Positions 37,146 to 46,190 of a stretch of DNA of 64,000 nt are shown here, piece after piece. The position numbers and the translations under genes are program-made. Positions within the stretch are counted from its first letter, which is position 1. Each line of letters starts with the position of its first letter. A model generated the notes under the pieces. The model saw nothing but the letters and a program-made list of their open reading frames with translations. It had not been told where the DNA came from and searched no databases. This DNA is from Mycolicibacter sp. MU0102 (GTDB lineage Bacteria; Actinomycetota; Actinomycetes; Mycobacteriales; Mycobacteriaceae): the NCBI RefSeq assembly GCF_963378105.1, contig NZ_OY726398.1:1984001-2048000 (forward strand), in the 5' to 3' direction.

Positions 37146-40100
37146 ATGTCAGGTCGGCAGCAGCGTCGGAACAACCGCCGTAAGACGAATCGGCTGGTTG
37201 GTGCCGGTGGCACGGCGGCGGCGTTCCTGACGTTCGGCATGGCGCCCCTGGCGGCGGCCCCCACAGCGAATGCCGACTGGGACTTCGACTGGCTGACTGA
37301 CCTGTTCACCCCGGTCTCAGGCTCGGACACCGGCTGGGACAGCAACGCCTGGGACATCGGATCCTGGTTCGACGCGGCGGCCGACCCGGGCCTCGCTGCC
37401 GACACCCCCGTGTTCGACCTGACCACGATCTTCAACGCCTTGGTCTACCAGCCGATCTACACGATGGTGGACTCGTTCATCGACAATCCGGCCAACTCCT
37501 GGCTGGTCGACATGGTCAACAGCTGGGCGCCCGAGGGCCAGATGTATCTGGGCGACGGCGCCGCCGGTACCGCCGAGCACCCTGACGGCGGTGCGGCCGG
37601 TATCTGGTTCGGCAGTGGCGGGGCCGGTTACGCCGGTCAGGCCGCTGTCCCCGGTGAAGACGGCGAAGACGGTCAAGACGCCATTGCACCCGGAGACGGC
37701 GGCGCTGCCGGGTTGTTCGGCAACGGCGGCGCCGGCGGAGCCGGCACGGCCGGCCAGGCCGGTGGCGACGGTGGTGCCGGCGGCTCGTTCATGGGTATCG
37801 GTGGTGCCGGTGGTGCGGGCGGCCTGGGCGCCAACGGCGGCAACGGCGGCGACGCGCAGGGCTGGCTGTTCGGCCTCGGCGGTGCGGGCGGCGCCGGCGG
37901 CACCGGCACGGCCGGCGGCCAGGGTGACGACGGTGTGTGGGGTACCAACAGCGGCGCCGGTGCAGTCGGTGACGCCGGCAACGCCGGTGGTACCGGCGGT
38001 AACGGCGGCAGCGCCTCGAAGGGGCTGTTCGGTACCGGTGGTGCCGGTGGCAAGGGCGGTGCCGGTGGTGCCGGAGGCCAGGGCGGTACCGGTGCTGCTG
38101 GAGACGAGGACCACGCCGATGGTGGCGTCGGCGGCAACGGTGGTGCTGGCGGCGCGGCCGGTGCCGGTGGCAAGGGCGGCGCGGGTGGCTCGCTCGGCAA
38201 CAAGGGTGTGGACGGTGACGCCAGCACCATCAACGGTGACGGCGGCAAGGGCGGCGTCGGTGGTGCCGGTGTCGACGCCGAGGGCGGCCAGGCGGCAGGC
38301 AACGGCGGCGCCGGTGGCAACGGCGGCAGTGGCGGCGAGAGCGGCAACGGCGGTGCCGGCGGTATGGGCGGCGCAGGCGGTGCTGGTGACGCCACCAACG
38401 AGGCGGGCACCGGCGGTAACGGTGGTGTCGGTGGTGACGGCGGCAAGATCGGCAACGGTGGCACCGGCGGTACCGGTGGTGCCGGTGGTGTGGGCGGGAC
38501 CAACGAGAACAACATGGCGGGCGACGGCGCCGTCGGTGGCACCGGCGGTGTCGGCGGCAAGGGCGGTGCGAGCGGCACCGAGTCGGGCAATGCCGGCAAC
38601 GGCGGTGTCGGCGGTACCGGCGGTGCCGGGCACGACGGTATTAAGGGCACTAACGGCAACGGAGGTACGGCCGGCACCAACAACGGGGCCGGTGAAGACG
38701 GCGAAAAGGGCGGCAACGGCTTCGACGGTGGTGCCGGCGGTAAGGGCGGCGCGGCCGGCGAGCTGAAGAACGAGACCGGCAAGGCGGGCACGTCCGGCAA
38801 CGGCGGTTCCGGCGGCGCCGGTGGTGCCGTCGGCGCGGGCGGTGACGGCGGTAAAGGCGCGAACGGCAGCTGGGCCAACGAAGGCAATGGCAACGGCGGC
38901 GACGGCGGCAAGGCCGGAGCCAACGGTGACAGCGGCGGCAAGGGTGGCGCCGGCGGCGAGGCAGGCGACACAGACGCGCAAGGCGGTGGAAAGGGCGCGG
39001 ATGGCAGCAACACCCAGCCCTTCGAGGCCAGCAATGGTGGCGCCGGCGGTAACGGCGCCGACGCCGACGGCAGCCACACCAGCGGCGGCAATGGCGGTAA
39101 GGGCGCCGACGGGGTCTTCGGCGGCCACGGTGGTGCAGGCGGCAACGGCGGGGCGGGAACCACCGGCAACGGCGGCAATGGCGGTAGCGGCGGTAACGGC
39201 GGTAGCGGTTCCCGCAGCGACGGCGGCAACGGCGGTGCGGGCGGTGCCGGCGGGGCATCCGAATCCGGCAACGGTGGTGCCGGTGGTGACGGAGGTAACG
39301 CCGGCCACGGTGACCACGGCATTGAGGGCTCGACGGGCGACTTCGAAACCGGAACCGGCAACGGCGGCAACGGCGGCGACGGCTTCAACGGCGGCAAGGG
39401 CGGCGCCGGTGGCGCCGGCGGTGACTCCGAGTCCGGCACCAACGGCAGCGGCGGTGACGGCGGTGCGGGCGGCAACGCGGGCGCGGGCGGCAATGGTGGC
39501 ACCGGTGACAAGGGCGACTGGACGGTGAAGGGCCAGTACGGCTACGGCTCCGGCGGAAAGGGCGGCAACGCGGGCGACGTGGGCTCCGTGGGCGAAGGCG
39601 GCGCCGCCGGTGCGGCGGGCAACGGGGCCGGTAACGATGGCGCAGCAGGCCAGGCCGGCGACGATGGAGCGGGTGCCAATATCGGCGGCGTGCACGGCGG
39701 TACCGGTGGTGCCGGTGCCGATGGCGACGAAACCCACTGGAGCGGCGGCACGGGCGGTGACGGCGGTACCGGCGGCGTCCACGGCAACGGCGGCACCGGT
39801 GGAAGCGGTGGAAACGCCTACGTGGACCCGGACACCGACCCGAGTCGCGCAACGACCGGCGGCAACGGCGGCGCTGGCGGTAATGGCGGCGCCGGCGGGA
39901 CCGAGTCCGGTAATGGCGGCAAGGGTGGCGACGGCGCCAACGGTGCCGTGGGTAGCCAGTACGGCGGTAAGGGCGGCGCCGGCGGCAAGGGTGGCGCAGC
40001 GACCGCCGAGGGAGCCGACGGCGGCACGGGTGGCAAGGGCGGTACGGGCGGCATTGCCACCGGCTGGCGGTCCGACGGAACCTGGGGAATCGACACCTTC

Positions 40101-41180
40101 CCCAACAAGGTCTTCGGGTCCGGCACGATCCTCGGCGTATCTGGTGCCGGCGGCGCAGGTGGAGCTGGCGGCACCGCAATTACCGGTGACGGTGGTGCCG
40201 GTGGCGCCGGTGGTGCCGGTGGCGGCGTCGCCGAGAATGTCGGAGCACGGGTCATCTGGGGAGGTGCCGGTGGTGCCGGTGGTGCCGGTGGCGCTGCCTC
40301 CGTCCCGGCTCCGCCTGCCAACGGCGGAAGCGCCAGCGACGATGATGAAACGCCCGCTCCGACCGTCGAGTCCGGCAATGGTGGAATTGGCGGCGCCGGT
40401 GGTGCCGGCGGTCAAGGCACCATTACCGGCGGTGCTGGTGGTAACGGCGGTGCCGGTGGAGCCAGTGCTGACAAGACCGGCGGCGCGGGCGGCGAGGGCG
40501 GTGCCGGCGCGAAAGCAAGTGGCTGGAACGACGCCAACGGTGACCTGGCCGGTAAGGGCCAGATCCTCGCCTTCAACGGCAGCGGCGGCAATGGTGGCGC
40601 TGGTGGCAACGGCGTAGACGGTGGTGCCGGCGGTAAGGGTGGTGCGGGATTCGATGGCAAAGCCGGGGGCAACCTGTTCAGTTCCGGCGGCGCCGGCGGC
40701 AATGGCGGTGCCGGCGGCACCGGAACCACGGGCGACGGCGGCAAGGGCGGTGACGGCGGCGAGGGCGGCGACGGCAGCTGGCGGGCTCAGAACGGCGGAG
40801 CAGGTGGTGCCGGCGGCAACAGCTCCAAGGGCGATGGCGGTGCCGGTGGTGTCGGCGGCAACGGCGGCAGCCTGACGTCCGGCGGCGGCACCGCACCCAC
40901 CAACGGCAAGGCCGTCCAGGTCGGCGCCGGCGGGGCAGGCGGGGCCGGCGGCAGTAGCACCGCGACCGACACCACCGGCGACGGTGGCACGGGCGGCAAG
41001 GGTGGCGACGGCGGCAATGGCGTCGGCAGCACCAAGGGCGGTGCCGGCGGCACCGGTGGCACCGGCGGCAAGTCGGGCAGCGTGGCCGGCACGGCCGGCA
41101 CCAAGCCCGCCGCACCCACCAGCACTACCGGTGTCGACGGCGGTGCCGGCGGCGCGGGCGCCGTGCACAAGGCGCCCTAA
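37146..41180 (+). CDS. Very long PGRS-type protein with a secretion signal in place of a PE domain (PGRS1)
   Basis: A 1344-residue protein. Residues 1-43 are a signal peptide: a basic Arg-rich segment, a hydrophobic AAAFLTFGMAPLAAA stretch and cleavage probably at TANA|DWD. Residues 44-140 form a unique acidic/aromatic domain (DFDWLTDLFTP; YQPIYTMVDSFIDNPANSW). The LGDGAAGTAEHPDGGAAGIWFGSGGAGYAG segment leads into about 1200 residues of Gly-Gly-X / Gly-Gly-Ala-Gly repeats identical in style to PE_PGRS proteins. Long hydrophilic breaks occur within the repeats, for example WRSDGTWGIDTFPNKVFGSG. There is no PE motif and no YxxxD/E export signal of the PE type. Probably exported by Sec and surface-exposed; Ca-binding beta-helix structure is inferred from PGRS domains. 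Confidence 0.9.
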   Translation: MSGRQQRRNNRRKTNRLVGAGGTAAAFLTFGMAPLAAAPTANADWDFDWLTDLFTPVSGSDTGWDSNAWDIGSWFDAAADPGLAADTPVFDLTTIFNALVYQPIYTMVDSFIDNPANSWLVDMVNSWAPEGQMYLGDGAAGTAEHPDGGAAGIWFGSGGAGYAGQAAVPGEDGEDGQDAIAPGDGGAAGLFGNGGAGGAGTAGQAGGDGGAGGSFMGIGGAGGAGGLGANGGNGGDAQGWLFGLGGAGGAGGTGTAGGQGDDGVWGTNSGAGAVGDAGNAGGTGGNGGSASKGLFGTGGAGGKGGAGGAGGQGGTGAAGDEDHADGGVGGNGGAGGAAGAGGKGGAGGSLGNKGVDGDASTINGDGGKGGVGGAGVDAEGGQAAGNGGAGGNGGSGGESGNGGAGGMGGAGGAGDATNEAGTGGNGGVGGDGGKIGNGGTGGTGGAGGVGGTNENNMAGDGAVGGTGGVGGKGGASGTESGNAGNGGVGGTGGAGHDGIKGTNGNGGTAGTNNGAGEDGEKGGNGFDGGAGGKGGAAGELKNETGKAGTSGNGGSGGAGGAVGAGGDGGKGANGSWANEGNGNGGDGGKAGANGDSGGKGGAGGEAGDTDAQGGGKGADGSNTQPFEASNGGAGGNGADADGSHTSGGNGGKGADGVFGGHGGAGGNGGAGTTGNGGNGGSGGNGGSGSRSDGGNGGAGGAGGASESGNGGAGGDGGNAGHGDHGIEGSTGDFETGTGNGGNGGDGFNGGKGGAGGAGGDSESGTNGSGGDGGAGGNAGAGGNGGTGDKGDWTVKGQYGYGSGGKGGNAGDVGSVGEGGAAGAAGNGAGNDGAAGQAGDDGAGANIGGVHGGTGGAGADGDETHWSGGTGGDGGTGGVHGNGGTGGSGGNAYVDPDTDPSRATTGGNGGAGGNGGAGGTESGNGGKGGDGANGAVGSQYGGKGGAGGKGGAATAEGADGGTGGKGGTGGIATGWRSDGTWGIDTFPNKVFGSGTILGVSGAGGAGGAGGTAITGDGGAGGAGGAGGGVAENVGARVIWGGAGGAGGAGGAASVPAPPANGGSASDDDETPAPTVESGNGGIGGAGGAGGQGTITGGAGGNGGAGGASADKTGGAGGEGGAGAKASGWNDANGDLAGKGQILAFNGSGGNGGAGGNGVDGGAGGKGGAGFDGKAGGNLFSSGGAGGNGGAGGTGTTGDGGKGGDGGEGGDGSWRAQNGGAGGAGGNSSKGDGGAGGVGGNGGSLTSGGGTAPTNGKAVQVGAGGAGGAGGSSTATDTTGDGGTGGKGGDGGNGVGSTKGGAGGTGGTGGKSGSVAGTAGTKPAAPTSTTGVDGGAGGAGAVHKAP
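37690..41165 (+). repeat. PGRS-type GGX coding repeats
   Basis: About 3.5 kb of GGC/GGT-GGC/GGT-NNN triplet repeats of period 9-27 bases, coding for Gly-Gly-X. It is prone to recombination and misassembly. Both complementary strands show long spurious open frames because of the repeat. Confidence 0.9.
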
Positions 41181-41185
41181 CCCAC

Positions 41186-41226
41186 ACGACGAAAGCCCCG
41201 CACACCGCGTGCGGGGCTTTCGTCGT
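41186..41226. terminator. Strong hairpin terminator between PGRS1 and pheS
   Basis: An 18-base arm ACGACGAAAGCCCCGCAC (41186-41203) and its perfect complement (41209-41226) flank the five-base loop ACCGC. The 3' arm contains only a TTT run. It starts six bases after the PGRS1 stop and insulates pheS from read-through. Confidence 0.85.
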
Positions 41227-41291
41227 CATGTCGATAAGATCGACGCTTGCGTCTCAGCCAAAATCACAGCCAGTAGGGGGAGTTTCCTCGC

Positions 41292-42344
41292 GTGGGCGAA
41301 CAACCAGTCGACCTGTCCGTCGTCTCCGACGCGACCCTGACCTCGGCGCTGCAGGCGGCGCAGGCCGCCTTTGCCGCGGCCGCCGACCTGGATGCGCTGG
41401 CTCACGCCAAAACCGAGCACCTCGGTGACAGGGCGCCGCTGGCGCTGGCCCGCCAGGCGCTGGCCAAGCTCGACAAGGCCGAGCGCGCCGACGCGGGCAA
41501 GCGCGTCAACGCCGTACGCACCGACGCCCAGCGCGCCTACGACGAACGCCTGGCGGCCCTGCGCGCCGAGCGTGACGCCGCGGTGCTGGCCGCCGAAAGC
41601 ATCGATGTCACCCTGCCCTCGGCGCGCAAGCCCGTCGGCGCGCGACACCCCATCACCATGCTGGCCGAGCACGTCGCCGACACCTTCGTCGCGATGGGCT
41701 GGGAACTGGTCGAAGGCCCCGAGGTCGAAGCCGAACACTTCAACTTCGACGCGCTGAACTTCCCGGTCGACCACCCCGCGCGCAGTGACCAGGACACTTT
41801 CCACATCGCCCCGGCCGGATCGCGGCAACTGCTGCGCACGCACACCTCCCCGGTGCAGATCCGCGCCCTGCTGGCCCGCGAACTGCCGGTCTACGTCGTC
41901 TCGATCGGGCGCACCTTCCGCACCGACGAACTCGACGCCACCCACACCCCGGTGTTCCACCAGGTCGAGGGGCTGGCGGTCGATCGCGGCCTGACCATGG
42001 CGCACCTGCGCGGCACCCTGGACGCCTTCGCCCAGTCCGAGTTCGGGCCGGCCGCCAAGACCCGCATCCGGCCGCACTTCTTCCCGTTCACCGAGCCGTC
42101 GGCCGAGGTCGACATCTGGTTCGAGGGCAAGAAGGGCGGACCCGGCTGGGTGGAATGGGGCGGTTGCGGAATGGTGCACCCCAACGTGCTGCGTGCGGTG
42201 GGCATCGACCCGGCCGAATACTCCGGCTTCGCCTTCGGCATGGGATTGGAGCGAACCCTGCAGTTCCGCAACGGAATACCCGACATGCGCGACATGGTCG
42301 AGGGCGACGTCCGGTTCTCCCTGCCGTTCGGGGTGGGTGCCTGA
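41292..42344 (+). CDS. pheS: Phenylalanyl-tRNA synthetase alpha subunit
   Basis: A 350-residue class II catalytic subunit. The N-terminal coiled-coil (about 1-95) binds tRNA. The core has HPITMLAEHVADTFVAMGWELVEGPEVE, motif 2 (SIGRTFRTDELDATHTPVFHQVEG) and motif 3 (GFAFGMGLERTLQFR). GTG start at 41292. TAAGAT (41235-41240), inside a small GTCGAT-AAG-ATCGAC inverted repeat, is a candidate -10. No Phe-rich leader peptide was found. The stop overlaps the pheT start (TGATG). Confidence 0.98.
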   Translation: MGEQPVDLSVVSDATLTSALQAAQAAFAAAADLDALAHAKTEHLGDRAPLALARQALAKLDKAERADAGKRVNAVRTDAQRAYDERLAALRAERDAAVLAAESIDVTLPSARKPVGARHPITMLAEHVADTFVAMGWELVEGPEVEAEHFNFDALNFPVDHPARSDQDTFHIAPAGSRQLLRTHTSPVQIRALLARELPVYVVSIGRTFRTDELDATHTPVFHQVEGLAVDRGLTMAHLRGTLDAFAQSEFGPAAKTRIRPHFFPFTEPSAEVDIWFEGKKGGPGWVEWGGCGMVHPNVLRAVGIDPAEYSGFAFGMGLERTLQFRNGIPDMRDMVEGDVRFSLPFGVGA

Positions 42345-44824
42345 TGCGTATTCCCTACAGCTGGTTGCGTGAGACCCTGATCGCCGGCGCGCCGGGATTC
42401 GAGATCACCGCCGACGAACTCGAGCAGGCGCTGCTGCGGATCGGCCACGAGGTCGAGGGCGTGCACACCCTGGGCCCGGTCACCGGGCCGTTCAAGGTCG
42501 GCCGAGTTGTCGAGATCGAGGAACTCACCGAGTTCAAGAAGCCGATCCGGGCCTGCCGTGTCGACGTCGGCGAAGCCGAGCCGCGCGACATCGTCTGCGG
42601 TGCCAGTAATTTCGCCGTCGGCGACCTGGTCGCGGTGGCGCTGCCGGGCGCGGTGCTGCCCGGTGATTTCGCGATTGCCACCCGCAAGACCTACGGCCGC
42701 ACCTCCGACGGCATGATCTGCTCGGCATCCGAAATACGACTGAGCACCGATCATTCCGGCATCTTGGTGCTGCCGGAAGGCACGGCCGAGCCGGGTGCGG
42801 ACGCCGCGGACGTGCTGGGCCTCGACGACGTGGTCTACGAGCTGGCCATCACCCCCGACCGCGGCTACTGCATGTCAGTACGGGGGCTGGCACGCGACAT
42901 AGCCAACGTGCTGGACCTGGATTTTGCTGACCCGGCTTTGGTCCCGGCACTGCCCGCCGAGGGCGAGGCGTGGCCGCTGAGTGTGCAACCCGGCACCGGG
43001 GTGCGACGCTTCGCGCTGCGCAGCGTCACCGGTATCGACCCGGCGGCGGTCTCGCCGTGGTGGCTGCAACGGCGGCTGGCGCTGTGCGGCATCCGGGCGA
43101 TCTCCCCGGCCGTCGACGCCACCAACTACGTCATGGTCGAACTCGGTCACCCGATGCACGCCCACGACCGGGCCCGCATCACCGGCGGCTTCGACGTCCG
43201 CTTCGCCGCGGCCGGCGAGACCGTCACCACGCTGGATGACATCGAACGCAAGCTCGAGCCGATCGACGTGCTGATCGTCGATGACGTCGCCACCGCCGCG
43301 ATCGGCGGCGTGATGGGTTCGGGCAGCACCGAAATGCGCGACGACTCAACCGATGTGCTGCTGGAAGCCGCGATCTGGGACCCCGCGGCGGTGTCACGGA
43401 CCGCGCGGCGGCTGCACCTGCCCAGCGAGGCCGCCCGGCGCTACGAGCGCTCCGTCGACCCGGCCATCTCGGTGGCCGTGCTGGACCGCTGCGCGAGCCT
43501 GCTGGCCGAGATCGCCGGGGGAGTCATCGGATCGGGCCTGACCGACTGGCGCGGCGACCCGCCCGTCGAGAACTGGAGCCAGGCTCCCATCGAGATTCCC
43601 GCCGACCTGCCGGACCGCACCGCGGGGGTGAGCTACCCCGAGGGCACCACCGTTCGCCGACTGATTCAGATCGGCTGCGAGGTGGCGGCCGGCGGTGACC
43701 TCCTGACCGTCACCCCGCCGAGTTGGCGGCCGGACCTGCGCCAACCCGCCGACCTGGTTGAGGAGGTGCTGCGGCTGGAGGGACTGGAGTCCATCCAGCC
43801 GGTGCTGCCCGCCGCACCGGCCGGACGTGGCCTGACTCCCACCCAGCGCCGGCGCCGCGCGATCGGCAAGTCGCTGGCCCTGGCCGGCTACGTTGAGGTG
43901 CTGACCTCGCCGTTCCTGCCCGCCGGAGTGTTCGACACCTGGGGGCTGGCCGATGACGACCCGCGCCGCGCCACGGTGTCGGTGCTCAACCCGCTGGAGG
44001 CCGACCGGCCCCAGCTGGCCAGCACCCTGCTGCCCAGCCTGTTGGAAGCCTTGGGCCGCAACGTGTCCCGCGGCATGAATGACGTCGCACTGTTCGCGAT
44101 CGCCCAGGTGGTGCAGTCGGTAGGCCCGGCCGAGTTCCCGGCCGTCACGCCCGCCCGGCGGCCGACCGAGGCCGAGATCGCCGGGATCGACGCCGCCCTG
44201 CCGCGCCAGCCGCAGCACATCGCGGTCGCACTGACCGGCCTGGCCGAGCCCCGCGGACCGTGGGGCCCGGGCCGTCCGGTGGAAGCCGCCGACGCCATCG
44301 AGGCGGCACGGGTGATCGCCGGCGCCAGCGGCGTCGAGGTCACACTGCGCTCCGCGGCCTACTTGCCGTGGCATCCGGGCCGCTGTGCCGAGGTGCTGGT
44401 CGGCGAGACCGTGATCGGTCACGCCGGCCAGCTGCACCCGGCCGTCATCGAACGCGCCGGCCTGCCCAAGGGCACCTGTGCGGTCGAGCTGGACCTGGAC
44501 GCCATTCCGGTGACCGCGGCGCTGCCGGCTCCCCGGGTGTCGCCGTTCCCGGCGGTGTTCCAGGACCTGGCCCTGGTGGTCGATGAGAAGGTGACCGCCC
44601 AATCGGTGGCCGACGCGGTGCGCGAGGGCGCCGGTGAGCTGCTGGAGGACATCGCGCTGTTCGACGTCTACACCGGCCCGCAGGTCGGCGAGGGCCGCAA
44701 GTCGCTGGCGTTCGCGCTGCGCTTCCGGGCTGCCGATCGCACGCTGACCGAGGACGAGGCCAGCGCCGCCCGCGACGCCGCCGTCGTCCGCGCCGGCGAA
44801 GCCGTCGGCGCCGCGCTGCGCTAA
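42344..44824 (+). CDS. pheT: Phenylalanyl-tRNA synthetase beta subunit
   Basis: An 826-residue subunit of the (alpha-beta)2 enzyme. It contains an EMAP/OB-type tRNA-binding domain (about 45-155), B3/B4 editing domain (about 215-385, with NYVMVELGHPMHAHD), B5 domain, catalytic-like core and a C-terminal ferredoxin-fold anticodon-binding domain (FPAVFQDLALVVDEKVTAQSV). The ATG overlaps the pheS stop by one base, so the subunits are translationally coupled. The 3' end overlaps the convergent flavoprotein gene by 4 bp. Confidence 0.98.
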   Translation: MRIPYSWLRETLIAGAPGFEITADELEQALLRIGHEVEGVHTLGPVTGPFKVGRVVEIEELTEFKKPIRACRVDVGEAEPRDIVCGASNFAVGDLVAVALPGAVLPGDFAIATRKTYGRTSDGMICSASEIRLSTDHSGILVLPEGTAEPGADAADVLGLDDVVYELAITPDRGYCMSVRGLARDIANVLDLDFADPALVPALPAEGEAWPLSVQPGTGVRRFALRSVTGIDPAAVSPWWLQRRLALCGIRAISPAVDATNYVMVELGHPMHAHDRARITGGFDVRFAAAGETVTTLDDIERKLEPIDVLIVDDVATAAIGGVMGSGSTEMRDDSTDVLLEAAIWDPAAVSRTARRLHLPSEAARRYERSVDPAISVAVLDRCASLLAEIAGGVIGSGLTDWRGDPPVENWSQAPIEIPADLPDRTAGVSYPEGTTVRRLIQIGCEVAAGGDLLTVTPPSWRPDLRQPADLVEEVLRLEGLESIQPVLPAAPAGRGLTPTQRRRRAIGKSLALAGYVEVLTSPFLPAGVFDTWGLADDDPRRATVSVLNPLEADRPQLASTLLPSLLEALGRNVSRGMNDVALFAIAQVVQSVGPAEFPAVTPARRPTEAEIAGIDAALPRQPQHIAVALTGLAEPRGPWGPGRPVEAADAIEAARVIAGASGVEVTLRSAAYLPWHPGRCAEVLVGETVIGHAGQLHPAVIERAGLPKGTCAVELDLDAIPVTAALPAPRVSPFPAVFQDLALVVDEKVTAQSVADAVREGAGELLEDIALFDVYTGPQVGEGRKSLAFALRFRAADRTLTEDEASAARDAAVVRAGEAVGAALR

Positions 44825-46020
44825 CGCAGGAGCGGGTTTTCGGTCTCCCAGAGCGCTCGCCACTGCTGTTCCTCGTCGTTCTTCTGACGGTTGAGTTCCG
44901 CCGATGGGGTGCTGAGGTGAATCTCCGGCGGCTCAGCGAAGAAATCACCCGCTCCCAGCGATGACGCGCCCGCCCCGGTGTCGAGGTAGCAGTAGCCCTG
45001 CCCGGACAGTTCCTCGGTGCGGCCGATGATGCCGAGATAATGCAGGGCACTGCGGGCCGCCGACACCGCGCCGTTGCGGGCGAAGGCCGCCGCTTTGGGC
45101 AACGATCGACCCCAGGGGGTGGTGACGGCCGTGGTGTCGCCGATTGCGTAGATGCCCGGGTGTCGGGTCGCCATGGTTGCCGTATCGACGCTGATCCAGT
45201 CTTCGTCACCGATCGTGACTGCCGGGCGGTGCGGCGGGATGAACATCAACAAGTCGAAGCCGGCCTCGGCGCCGTTGTCGAATGTGGCGACCCGGCGCTC
45301 GGCGTCAATGGCGACGACCTGATGTTCGGCGTGGAATGCGATGTCCCGCTGCCGCAGGAACTCGATGAGTTCCAGCCCGGCGTAGGGGCCGGCGGACGGC
45401 ATGGGTTGCGCTTCGGGTGTGTAGGCGGTGATCTCGGTGGAAGCTCGTGTGCCCGTTGTCTCCAGCAGGTCGGCCGCGAGCATCGCGCCCTCGTAAGGAG
45501 CCACTGGGCAGCGATAGACCGGTGAGGTCACCAGGAACATCAGTCGCCCGCCGGTGAAACCGCTCAGGGCACGATGCGCCACGGCCGCGGCGTCGTGGTC
45601 GTAGTAGTGAATCGCCACCCCTTTGATCACCGCATCGGCGAGCCCCGGCACCCGATCGACGGCATTGCGCGCACCGGTGGCCAGGATCAGGGCGTCGAAA
45701 TCCAGCGTGGTGTCATCAGCCAAAGTGGCCTGCCGCCGCTGAGGATCGATCGTGCTGACTCGGCCGGTAACCCGGTTGATCCGGTTCAGCGCAGCTTCGG
45801 TGGGCCGGATCGGCACGCTGTCGGCTGCGCGCCAGCCTCGCATGACCCACGGCAGGGTGAACCCGAGGAAGTGGGAGAAGTCCTCGTCGACGATTGTGAT
45901 GTCGATCTCGTCGAGTATTGCTGCTGCCGAGTCGTATGCGGCGATCTCCTTGATGACGCTCAAGCCGCCGACGCCGGCGCCGAGGATGAGCAGCTTCTTT
46001 GCGGCGGGGGCCTGTGGCAT
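44821..46020 (-). CDS. Sulfide:quinone oxidoreductase-like FAD flavoprotein
   Basis: A 399-residue two-dinucleotide-fold flavoprotein. The FAD-binding GAGVGGLSVIKEIAAYD is at about 14-30, ATGARN at about 114 and YAIGDTT (about 291) closes the FAD site. The only two cysteines are Cys171 (VYRCPVAPYE) and Cys344 (GQGYCYLD), matching the conserved pair that carries the sulfur bridge in sulfide:quinone reductases. It would oxidise sulfide or persulfide at the membrane and pass electrons to quinone. It is divergent from a DUF2892 gene across two CsoR/CstR-like palindromes, which supports a sulfur role. RBS GGAACC is weak. Confidence 0.82.
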   Translation of the reverse strand: MPQAPAAKKLLILGAGVGGLSVIKEIAAYDSAAAILDEIDITIVDEDFSHFLGFTLPWVMRGWRAADSVPIRPTEAALNRINRVTGRVSTIDPQRRQATLADDTTLDFDALILATGARNAVDRVPGLADAVIKGVAIHYYDHDAAAVAHRALSGFTGGRLMFLVTSPVYRCPVAPYEGAMLAADLLETTGTRASTEITAYTPEAQPMPSAGPYAGLELIEFLRQRDIAFHAEHQVVAIDAERRVATFDNGAEAGFDLLMFIPPHRPAVTIGDEDWISVDTATMATRHPGIYAIGDTTAVTTPWGRSLPKAAAFARNGAVSAARSALHYLGIIGRTEELSGQGYCYLDTGAGASSLGAGDFFAEPPEIHLSTPSAELNRQKNDEEQQWRALWETENPLLR

Positions 46021-46088
46021 GGGTGGTTCCTTCCATGGGTGGTTCGGTGCGGGTGTGGCTCAACCGCGTCCCTCGACCAGGTCTGACA

Positions 46089-46125
46089 ATACCCACTGGG
46101 GTATAATAGATACCCTAGCGGGTAT
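46089..46125. promoter_or_regulatory. Tandem CsoR/CstR-like operators over a divergent promoter
   Basis: ATACCC-ACTG-GGGTAT (46089-46104) and ATACCC-TAGC-GGGTAT (46110-46125) are perfect 6-bp-arm palindromes with centres 21 bp apart. A consensus TATAAT (46102-46107) lies between them on the plus strand, and TATTAT can be read on the minus strand. Such TACCC-N4-GGGTA boxes are bound by CsoR-family repressors, including the persulfide sensor CstR. Confidence 0.75.
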
Positions 46126-46190
46126 GCGTGGTGCGGTCCAGCGCCGCCGCGCAGGAGAGCCCCACAGGTCACACGCGAAGGAGAACGCCG

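Noticed and set aside
37690..41165. Regular short repeats resembling a CRISPR array or satellite
   Set aside because: The period is a multiple of three and in frame with one long coding sequence. Units vary and there are no unique spacers.
37317..41168. Continuous open frames of 1283 and 612 codons on the strand opposite PGRS1, with similar ones opposite PGRS2
   Set aside because: They are the complement of GGX triplet repeats read as Ala/Thr/Val- or Pro/Leu-rich low-complexity protein. There is no start context or family resemblance.
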